Part shown: one piece after another, positions 1 to 4,549 of the stretch
How positions within the stretch are numbered: the first letter of the stretch is position 1
How the letters are laid out: each line of letters opens with the position of its first letter
NCBI GenBank assembly: GCA_018610095.1
Contig: JAHEOB010000063.1
Coordinates: forward strand, 1 to 5,763
Length of the DNA stretch: 5,763 bases
Source: Halothece sp. MAG
GTDB lineage: Bacteria > Cyanobacteriota > Cyanobacteriia > Cyanobacteriales > Rubidibacteraceae
Reading direction: 5' to 3'
Program-made: the position numbers and the translations under genes
The notes under the pieces: model-generated
What the model was told of the DNA's origin: nothing
Database searches by the model: none
The model's input: only the letters and a program-made list of their open reading frames with translations

Positions 1-285
1 ATGAAAAATAAAATGGATTTATCCTTATCAGTGGCAGTGGGGTCAACGCTGCAAATTGCCCTTTTTGTCGCCCCAGTCTTAGTCATTGCGGGTTGGATCA
101 TTGGACAACCCATGGATTTAGATTTCAATCCCTTTGAATTAGTCGCCGTTGCAGTTTCTGTGTTGATTGCCAACTCCATTAGTTCTGATGGCAAATCCAA
201 CTGGTTAGAAGGGAGTTTGCTGTTAGCCACTTATATTGTCATTGCATTAGCGTTTTTCTTTCATCCGCCAGTTCCGGGATTGTGA
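1..285 (+). CDS. Calcium/proton exchanger (CAX family), C-terminal fragment
   Basis: This is the last 94 codons of a cation/proton antiporter of the CAX (CaCA superfamily) type. Such proteins export or sequester Ca2+ in exchange for protons across a membrane. The fragment begins inside the second sodium/calcium-exchanger repeat. The stretch KNKMDLSLSVAVGS (about residues 2-15), followed by QIALFVAPVLV, is typical of this family, as are FNPFELVAVAVSVLIAN and the C-terminal WLEG...FFFHP. Three hydrophobic segments are visible, at about residues 14-34, 46-60 and 71-88. In family members this stretch is continuous with upstream helices, so the ATG at base 1 is an internal methionine and the real start lies left of the window. 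Full-length relatives have roughly 360-370 residues. The reading frame ends in TGA at 283-285. Family assignment is confident; the substrate (calcium rather than another cation) is inferred from the family. Confidence 0.88.
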   Translation: MKNKMDLSLSVAVGSTLQIALFVAPVLVIAGWIIGQPMDLDFNPFELVAVAVSVLIANSISSDGKSNWLEGSLLLATYIVIALAFFFHPPVPGL

Positions 286-420
286 AATTAATTGGCGTAT
301 TGGTGAAGTTAAACCCAGCATTAACGATCGCGCAATCCCTCACCTTGGTTGGAATGGTTTGCCAGTTTTTTCTAAATGTGCCTTCGCCTAAATTTCGCTC
401 ATTAAATAAAAATCAGATTA

Positions 421-1563
421 ATGTTAAAGCGTTTAAAAAATCGCATTTGGGATCGCAATGAATTTTCGGGGGCATTTGGAGATATTGGTGCGGATCTCCC
501 CCTGCTAATTGGTGTCGCCAACGTTGCCAATCTAGATGGAACGAATTTGTTAGTCATGTTTGGGGGAATGCAAATCCTAAGTGGGCTAATGTACCCATTT
601 CCCATGCCCGTGCAGCCACTAAAGGCAATGGCAACTATTGTGATTGCTCAAGAATTAACAGCAGCAACCCTTCATGGTGCCGGACTCGCTATTGGCATCA
701 TTATGCTATTGTTGACGCTTACTGGTTCTCTGGAGTGGCTGGCAAAAAAGATTCCCAAATCAGTGGTGCGTGGCATTCAATTTGGGTTAGGGTTAAAATT
801 AGCTTCAGTCGCCCTTGGGGATTTTGTTCAAACCGATGGTCTCACAGGTTACGGGCTAGCCGCGATCGCGTTTATCATTGCTGTTGTTTTGATTGGGAAT
901 CGGCGATTACCGGCAGCGATCCCTATTATTGCCATGGGAGTGGGCTATGCCCTTTGGTTTCAAGTTGATACGACAGAATTAGTCAATCACTTTGGCGTTC
1001 ACCTTCCAAGTTGGCATGTTCCAACCTTAACCGATATCCAGACCGGTTTGATTGTGTTGACCTTACCGCAAATTCCCCTTTCCCTGGGTAACTCAGTTTT
1101 AGCAACTCGACAATTAGTGCAGGATTATTTTCCCCATCACGCTGTCAGTATTCGCAAGATTGGTTTGACCTATGCGGTAATGAATCTAATCAATCCATGG
1201 TTGGGTGGAATGCCTACTTGTCATGGTTCAGGCGGAATTGCAGGACATTTTGTATTTGGCGCGAGAACCGGCGGATCAGTTATTATTTATGGGATACTTT
1301 TGTTAGGGATGGGGATTTTTTTTGGCAGTGGTTTTGATTTATTAGCAAAGGTTTTTCCGCTTCCAATCCTTGGTGTTCTCTTATTATTTAAAGCCATTGC
1401 CCTAATCACTTTAATTCGTGATACTGCCCATCTCCAAAAGGAATTTTCAGTCATTATTCTTGTTGGTTTACTGGCAGCAAGTTTACCGTATGGCTTTGCT
1501 TTGGGGCTTTTGGTTGGGATCATCCTTGATTATTTTGAGCAAAAAATCCGTTTGGGGGTTTAG
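421..1563 (+). CDS. MOT1-family putative molybdate/sulfate transporter
   Basis: A complete 380-residue polytopic inner-membrane protein of the MOT1 branch related to SulP transporters, expected to import molybdate (or sulfate). Both hallmark motifs described for MOT1 proteins are present: PMPVQPLKAMA at residues 61-71, and a PxCHGxGG...FGARxGG block at residues 265-285 (CHGSGGIAGH, then FGARTGG). An N-terminal NEFSGAFGDIGADLPLLIG (13-31) and RGIQFGLGL (117-125) also fit the family. Roughly ten hydrophobic segments span the chain. No cytoplasmic STAS domain follows, which separates it from classical SulP proteins. An in-frame TAA at 403-405 leaves ATG 421 as the first ATG start. No clear Shine-Dalgarno sequence precedes it, which is common in cyanobacteria. 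It lies 135 nt after the calcium exchanger on the same strand, so co-transcription is possible. Molybdate versus sulfate specificity cannot be settled from sequence. Confidence 0.87.
   Translation: MLKRLKNRIWDRNEFSGAFGDIGADLPLLIGVANVANLDGTNLLVMFGGMQILSGLMYPFPMPVQPLKAMATIVIAQELTAATLHGAGLAIGIIMLLLTLTGSLEWLAKKIPKSVVRGIQFGLGLKLASVALGDFVQTDGLTGYGLAAIAFIIAVVLIGNRRLPAAIPIIAMGVGYALWFQVDTTELVNHFGVHLPSWHVPTLTDIQTGLIVLTLPQIPLSLGNSVLATRQLVQDYFPHHAVSIRKIGLTYAVMNLINPWLGGMPTCHGSGGIAGHFVFGARTGGSVIIYGILLLGMGIFFGSGFDLLAKVFPLPILGVLLLFKAIALITLIRDTAHLQKEFSVIILVGLLAASLPYGFALGLLVGIILDYFEQKIRLGV
862..869. repeat. HIP1 octamer
   Basis: GCGATCGC, the highly iterated palindrome of many cyanobacterial genomes, here inside the MOT1-type transporter gene. 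Confidence 0.85.
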
Positions 1564-1582
1564 CAATGAATTACAAACCTTT

Positions 1583-1590
1583 GCGATCGC
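1583..1590. repeat. HIP1 octamer
   Basis: GCGATCGC, 20 nt downstream of the MOT1-type transporter stop codon. Confidence 0.85.
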
Positions 1591-1679
1591 GCCAAGCAGT
1601 TTAATCACAATTTAACGTTATTTTTGCTCACAAAGATGAATTTTTTTGTAGGAAACGCCACATTCGGGCGTAACGCTTG

Positions 1680-1685
1680 TATTAT
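1680..1685 (+). promoter_or_regulatory. Possible -10 box upstream of the folded element
   Basis: TATTAT matches the -10 consensus at 5 of 6 positions and would start a plus-strand transcript near 1692, just before the 1704-1800 folded element. The -35 position, 17 nt upstream (GCCACA at 1657-1662), is poor. The same bases read TATAAT on the minus strand at 1686-1681, so direction is ambiguous in this AT-rich spot. Confidence 0.22.
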
Positions 1686-1703
1686 AGAAAATAAGTAACG
1701 GAG

Positions 1704-1800
1704 TCCCTTATGCTGTCGCTATCAGAGGTTTTGCTGTTTCATCTGAGAACTCTCTTCTGAAGGAGAACGGTCGTCAAGAAGAGAGAGGACAGCATAGGGA
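1704..1800. repeat. 97-nt folded element: outer stem with two internal hairpins
   Basis: The ends are inverted copies of each other. TCCCTTATGCTGTC (1704-1717) pairs with GACAGCATAGGGA (1788-1800), giving 13 pairs with one bulged T. Inside, CTCTCTTCT (1750-1758) pairs perfectly with AGAAGAGAG (1777-1785) around an 18-nt loop, and TCAGA (1722-1726) pairs with TCTGA (1742-1746). The result is a three-way-junction-like fold. It could form on either strand. I compared it by eye with SRP RNA, tmRNA and Yfr1 and saw none of their diagnostic motifs. A structured RNA and a small palindromic repeat element are both possible. Confidence 0.6.
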
Positions 1801-1861
1801 AAATTAGCAGTAAAAGGTGTAATTGAATCGTTAGCCAAAAAACTAAGCAGGATTTGATTTA

Positions 1862-1906
1862 AGTTGAGAGGTTTGGGGTTTTTACCGTTTCCCCCAATTT
1901 GCAACT
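1862..1906. repeat. 45-nt hairpin
   Basis: An outer stem AGTTG (1862-1866) pairs with CAACT (1902-1906). An inner stem TTGGGG (1873-1878) pairs with CCCCAA (1892-1897) around a 13-nt loop, with a weak internal loop between the stems. There is no T tract on either side, so this is not an intrinsic terminator. It sits between the 97-nt folded element and the plus-strand terminator. Confidence 0.5.
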
Positions 1907-1983
1907 AGGGAGGGAGTGCGAAACCACTCATTAGAACAGCCTAACTTAGTTGACTCGCAATATTATAACTTAAGTCAAATTTC

Positions 1984-1997
1984 TGTCACTAGTGACA
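1984..1997. repeat. 14-bp perfect palindrome
   Basis: TGTCACTAGTGACA is its own reverse complement over all 14 bases. It could be an operator for a dimeric regulator, or fold as a 5-bp stem with a CTAG loop. It does not match the cyanobacterial NtcA (GTA-N8-TAC), LexA or CRP (TGTGA-N6-TCACA) sites. It abuts the left arm of the plus-strand terminator, sharing base 1997. Confidence 0.55.
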
Positions 1998-2042
1998 CTC
2001 CTTGCCAACTTTTGAAAAAGAGGATGGCAGGGAGTTTTTTTT
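1997..2042 (+). terminator. Strong intrinsic terminator facing plus strand
   Basis: ACTCCTTGCCA (1997-2007) pairs with TGGCAGGGAGT (2025-2035) over 11 pairs, one of them a U-G wobble. The loop can extend by a small CTTT/AAAG stem. Eight T residues (2035-2042) follow directly, as a rho-independent terminator requires. The U-G pair forms only in plus-strand RNA (it becomes A/C in the minus-strand RNA), and a T tract exists only on this side, so the orientation is clear. The nearest upstream plus-strand gene ends at 1563, which leaves either a 480-nt 3' UTR or a separate transcript. Confidence 0.75.
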
Positions 2043-2065
2043 GGAAAGATGGAACTGAACCGATA

Positions 2066-2089
2066 ACAGGGGAAATCGATCTCCCCTGT
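2066..2089 (-). terminator. Stem-loop just downstream of glgC, no U tract
   Basis: ACAGGGGA (2066-2073) pairs perfectly with TCCCCTGT (2082-2089) around an 8-nt loop. It starts 9 nt past the glgC stop codon, where a terminator or 3'-end-protecting stem is expected. On the minus strand it is followed by a mixed sequence and not by a run of T, so efficient intrinsic termination is doubtful. A role in mRNA 3'-end stability is equally possible. Confidence 0.45.
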
Positions 2090-2098
2090 CTAGGGTAA

Positions 2099-3391
2099 CT
2101 AAATCACCGTATCGTCTGGAATAACAGCATTTTTGAGGATGACGACAATGCCTCCTCGGATATAAAATCCCTCTTCTTCGCGCTCGGCTTCTTGGACGCG
2201 ATCTTTATTCATGATGAGAACATTTTTACCAATGCGGGCATTTTTATCCACGATCGCGCGACGAATTTTACTATTTTCCCCAATACCAAGCGGAATTTGA
2301 TTATCGTATCTGCCACCAGAAGACCGTTCAGCATGAGATTCATAGAAATCCGATCCCATAATCAAACTATTTTCAACGGAACAACCCCGTTCAATGCGAG
2401 TGCGAATCCCTATCACCGAGTTGCCAATCGTGCATTCTTTCAGAATACAACCTTCGCCAATAATGGATTCACTCACTTCACAGTGCAATAGTTTCGTTGG
2501 CGGAAGATAACGGGCACGAGTATAAATCGGCGCATCTTTATCATAAAAACTAAACGGGGGTTGAGGTTGAACCGTTAAGGCAAGATTGGCATTATAGAAA
2601 GCCTCGATGGTTCCAATGTCTTCCCAATAATCATTGAATAAATAGGCTTGGATGCTGTGATCTTTAGCAGCAGAGGGAATAATTTCTTTGCCAAAGTCAG
2701 TTTGTTCAGGATTGTCTTGTAATAATTTTGCTAATACTTCTTTTTTGAAGACATAAATACCCATTGAGGCAATATAGGGCATTTTTTGCGCCTGCTGGCT
2801 ATCAAGCCCTAGGGTGGTAGTATCCACTTTCATTCGTTTAAGTTCATCCCCTTTCGGTTTTTCGCTAAAATCAATGATTTGCCCGGAATCATCGATTTTC
2901 ATTAACCCAAAGCTTGAGGCGCGTTTTTCGTCAATGGGAATCACTGAGAGGGTTATGTCTGCCCCTGTTTCCCGATGGTGCTGAATAAATTTGGAATAGT
3001 CCATTCGATAAAGATGATCCCCAGATAAAATTAAATATTCATCGACATCCCATTCTTGAAAAAGCCATAAATATTTGCGAACTGCATCGGCTGTACCTTG
3101 AAACCAGTTGGGATTTTCTGGGGTTTGTTGGGCTGCTAGCACTTCTGTAAAGCCATCAGTGAAACCCGAAAAGTTATAAGTTCGGGTAATATGGCGATTG
3201 AGGGAAGCGGAATTAAATTGCGTCAAGACATAGATTTTCTGTAGCCCTGAGTTGATGCAGTTACTCACAGGAATATCAATTAACCGATATTTTCCGGCAA
3301 GGGGAACGGCTGGTTTTGCCCGTAGTTTGGTTAGGGGATACAGACGTGTTCCTGCACCCCCGCCGAGAATGATACTTAAAACTTTTTTCAT
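2099..3391 (-). CDS. glgC: Glucose-1-phosphate adenylyltransferase (ADP-glucose pyrophosphorylase)
   Basis: This cytosolic enzyme makes ADP-glucose and pyrophosphate from glucose-1-phosphate and ATP, the committed step of glycogen synthesis. The 430-residue length matches cyanobacterial GlgC. The nucleotide-binding signature GGGAGTRLYPLT is at residues 10-21. The catalytic aspartate (E. coli Asp142 equivalent) is D125 in SGDHLYRMDY, and the glucose-1-phosphate-binding lysine lies in FSEKP (175-179). The left-handed beta-helix C-terminal domain is intact. K383 (VDKNARIGKN) and K420 (VVILKN) match the lysines known to bind the activator 3-phosphoglycerate in the Anabaena enzyme, so light/Calvin-cycle activation is likely retained. 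I start at ATG 3391: AGGAG lies 8 nt upstream and the chain then opens MKKVLSIILGGG. A TTG one codon earlier is in frame but less well spaced. The family works as a homotetramer. No frameshift or missing key residue is seen. Confidence 0.97.
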   Translation of the reverse strand: MKKVLSIILGGGAGTRLYPLTKLRAKPAVPLAGKYRLIDIPVSNCINSGLQKIYVLTQFNSASLNRHITRTYNFSGFTDGFTEVLAAQQTPENPNWFQGTADAVRKYLWLFQEWDVDEYLILSGDHLYRMDYSKFIQHHRETGADITLSVIPIDEKRASSFGLMKIDDSGQIIDFSEKPKGDELKRMKVDTTTLGLDSQQAQKMPYIASMGIYVFKKEVLAKLLQDNPEQTDFGKEIIPSAAKDHSIQAYLFNDYWEDIGTIEAFYNANLALTVQPQPPFSFYDKDAPIYTRARYLPPTKLLHCEVSESIIGEGCILKECTIGNSVIGIRTRIERGCSVENSLIMGSDFYESHAERSSGGRYDNQIPLGIGENSKIRRAIVDKNARIGKNVLIMNKDRVQEAEREEEGFYIRGGIVVILKNAVIPDDTVI

Positions 3392-3399
3392 CAAAAATT

Positions 3400-3404
3400 C
3401 TCCT
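3400..3404 (-). promoter_or_regulatory. glgC ribosome-binding site
   Basis: On the minus strand AGGAG precedes ATG 3391 by 8 nt, a near-ideal spacing. It would sit only 5 nt from the in-frame TTG at 3394. This favours the ATG start and a 430-residue product. Confidence 0.75.
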
Positions 3405-3463
3405 GAGTCGCTGTTTAACGCTTCATCAGATTGAGTTTGTTTTCTTAAAACCTCTCCCTCTCA

Positions 3464-3492
3464 AGTGTAGGACTGTACAGTTAACCTGGAAA
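3464..3492 (-). promoter_or_regulatory. Candidate glgC promoter with palindrome in the spacer
   Basis: On the minus strand TTTCCA (3492-3487) and TACACT (3469-3464) are 17 nt apart, each matching the -35/-10 consensus at 4 of 6 positions. The start would be about 65-70 nt upstream of the glgC ATG. A 10-bp perfect palindrome, ACTGTACAGT (3472-3481), lies in the spacer, where a bound regulator could block polymerase. It contains GTAC but does not match the full cyanobacterial LexA box. Confidence 0.3.
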
Positions 3493-3521
3493 GAGGCGAA
3501 TATGACTAGTAGCTAATGGTT

Positions 3522-3533
3522 GCGCGATCGCGC
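3522..3533. repeat. HIP1 octamer within a 12-bp palindrome
   Basis: GCGCGATCGCGC, a HIP1 core (3524-3531) extended to a perfect 12-bp palindrome, in the non-coding gap between glgC and tRNA-Thr. Confidence 0.85.
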
Positions 3534-3582
3534 TGGTTCAGAGAGAATTGAATGAAGTGGGTATCATGGAGCAAAGTTTAAT

Positions 3583-3599
3583 AATACCGAAAAGGTATT
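3583..3599 (-). terminator. Small hairpin after tRNA-Thr, possible terminator
   Basis: AATACC (3583-3588) and GGTATT (3594-3599) form a perfect 6-bp stem with a 5-nt loop, 10 nt past the tRNA 3' end on the minus strand. The sequence that follows is AT-rich (ATTAAAC) but lacks a proper T tract, so termination here would be weak. Confidence 0.4.
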
Positions 3600-3609
3600 T
3601 AACAAACAA

Positions 3610-3680
3610 GCCAGCAAGCGGACTCGAACCGCTGACCTACCCATTACGAGTGGGTTGCTCTACCGCTGAGCTATGCTGGC
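3610..3680 (-). tRNA. tRNA-Thr (anticodon CGU)
   Basis: The reverse complement folds as a complete 71-nt cloverleaf. The acceptor stem is GCCAGCA/TGCTGGC, the D arm is GCTC...GAGC with AGCGGTA in the loop, and the anticodon stem is ACCCA/TGGGT around the 7-nt loop CTCGTAA. The T arm is AGCGG/CCGCT with loop TTCGAGT. The anticodon CGT reads the threonine codon ACG. The 3' CCA is not encoded, so it must be added after transcription. All stems pair fully. The gene lies 38 nt past the phosphatase stop codon on the same strand. No duplicate of its 3' end and no integrase are visible, so it does not look like a used integration site here. Confidence 0.96.
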
Positions 3681-3705
3681 ACATCACAATGATTATCGGA
3701 TTGTT

Positions 3706-3711
3706 ATTATA
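3706..3711 (-). promoter_or_regulatory. Candidate -10 box for tRNA-Thr
   Basis: A perfect TATAAT on the minus strand would start transcription near 3699, about 20 nt before the mature tRNA 5' end. Its -35 region would fall inside the 3' end of the phosphatase gene, where no good TTGACA match is seen. The tRNA may therefore use this weak promoter, read-through from the phosphatase operon, or both. Confidence 0.45.
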
Positions 3712-3718
3712 GCGTACT

Positions 3719-4549
3719 TTATGGGGCTTTTTGGAAGACCTTATCCTTAACAGGTTGCATTAAGGGTTCAAACACGGACGCTAGTTCGGAACGACTAACA
3801 ACTAAGGTGGGTAACACTTTTTTGCCATAATCTTCTCCCACTGTTAAAGGAAAGATGTCATCGTCAGTGAGGGGAACAAATTGTCCGCCTGCTGCTTGGA
3901 TAATCGGCCAAACGCCTGCTAAATCCCAAACTTTGGGAATGGCTTCTACTGATCCCAGTACCCCGCCAGTGGCAACTAATAAAAAGCTATAGGTGCATAC
4001 ACCAACCACTCGGCTTTTACAAGGAAGAGATTGCTTTAAGATGGTGTTACTTCTGGCACAGAGGCTAAATAAATGACTGGGACTGGGTTCATCGGAGCTA
4101 CTGTGGATCGGGGTTCCATTGCAATATGCGCCGTTTTCCCCCTCTAAACCTGAATCATTGAACCAAAAGCCATGGAAGGATTGCTGCAAGTTAGGGAAAT
4201 AGACATATCCAAACACGGGCATTCCGCGATAGAGTAATCCCATAGAAATGCCCCAGATAGGGATGCCTCTAGCAAAGTTCGTTGTGCCATCAATGGGATC
4301 AATAATCCAACACCATTCTGTGTCAGGGAAAATGTGAACGGTTTCTTCAGTGAGAACGCCATGATCGGGAAACTGTTGCCCGATCGCGCTGCGAATTTGT
4401 TCATCTGCCCATTGATCGGAACTGGTGACTAATGATCCATCTGCTTTCTGTTGAGCTTGCGCTTTGCCAAATTGTTGAGAGAGAGTATTTCCCACCCGTT
4501 GGGTTAGGGAGTGACTAAATTCTAAAATTTCTTGCCAATATGGTTGCAT
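3719..4549 (-). CDS. Inositol monophosphatase family protein
   Basis: A 276-residue, Mg2+-dependent, lithium-sensitive-type sugar phosphatase, likely cytosolic. The metal-binding motifs are intact: LTEET (66-70, with a Thr where many relatives have Gly), WIIDPIDGTTNF (81-92, with D84 and D87), and the C-terminal VWDLAGVW...AAGG block (207-222, with D209). These match the Glu70/Asp90/Asp93/Asp220 ligands of human IMPase. The substrate is not shown: family members hydrolyse inositol-1-phosphate, fructose-1,6-bisphosphate, PAP or histidinol phosphate. The length is normal and there is no signal peptide. Its ATG overlaps the TAA of the PucC-like gene (TAATG), implying translational coupling. An AGGAG lies 13 nt upstream of the ATG inside that gene, rather far for optimal use, so re-initiation probably matters. 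Confidence 0.92.
   Translation of the reverse strand: MQPYWQEILEFSHSLTQRVGNTLSQQFGKAQAQQKADGSLVTSSDQWADEQIRSAIGQQFPDHGVLTEETVHIFPDTEWCWIIDPIDGTTNFARGIPIWGISMGLLYRGMPVFGYVYFPNLQQSFHGFWFNDSGLEGENGAYCNGTPIHSSSDEPSPSHLFSLCARSNTILKQSLPCKSRVVGVCTYSFLLVATGGVLGSVEAIPKVWDLAGVWPIIQAAGGQFVPLTDDDIFPLTVGEDYGKKVLPTLVVSRSELASVFEPLMQPVKDKVFQKAP

Larger units (their letters stand above)
1564..2098. other. 535-nt non-coding interval rich in inverted repeats
   Basis: This stretch lies between the convergent molybdate-type transporter and glgC. No convincing protein gene is present: the open frames of about 60 codons start with TTG or GTG, lack a ribosome-binding site and cross the hairpins. It holds, in order: a HIP1 octamer (1583-1590), a short ACGCC/GGCGT hairpin (1655-1671), a 97-nt folded element (1704-1800), a second hairpin (1862-1906), a spaced TTGACT/AGTCAA inverted repeat (1950-1978), a 14-bp palindrome (1984-1997), a plus-strand terminator (1997-2042) and a last stem-loop (2066-2089). 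A plus-strand non-coding RNA is one explanation. A long 3' UTR of the transporter, or decayed sequence, are alternatives. Confidence 0.6.

Noticed and set aside
1..3. ATG at base 1 as the true start of the calcium exchanger
   Set aside because: The following residues are mid-domain sequence of the second exchanger repeat. A 94-residue protein would lack most of the fold, so the gene is simply cut by the window edge.
351..372. Terminator after the calcium exchanger (short TGG/CCA pairing before six T residues)
   Set aside because: The stem is only about three base pairs, far too weak for an intrinsic terminator.
1704..1800. SRP RNA, tmRNA or Yfr1 as identity of the folded element
   Set aside because: The SRP apical GGAAGG/AGCAGCC-type motif, the tmRNA alanine acceptor ends and the Yfr1 ACUCCUCACAC core were all looked for and not found.
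1722..1904. 60-codon minus-strand open frame between the transporter and glgC
   Set aside because: It starts only at TTG, with an in-frame TAG directly before it and no ribosome-binding site. It runs through the paired arms of both hairpins and resembles no family I recognise. A decayed gene remnant cannot be excluded, but there is no positive support.
1916..2098. 60-codon plus-strand open frame starting at GTG
   Set aside because: It reads through the strong plus-strand terminator and its T tract and through the next stem-loop, so it would not be transcribed whole. Its composition is not protein-like.
2192..2491. 99-codon plus-strand open frame opposite glgC
   Set aside because: It is entirely antisense to the highly conserved glgC coding sequence, with no independent coding signal. 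The same applies to shorter antisense or out-of-frame stretches at 402-605, 735-968, 1287-1523, 3252-3434, 4144-4404, 4730-5029 and 5258-5611.
3392..3394. TTG start for glgC one codon upstream of the ATG
   Set aside because: The ATG at 3391 has better spacing from AGGAG (8 nt versus 5 nt) and is the stronger start codon.
3610..3680. tRNA-Thr as an integration (attachment) site of a genomic island
   Set aside because: No repeat of the tRNA 3' end elsewhere in the window, no integrase, and ordinary housekeeping genes on both sides.
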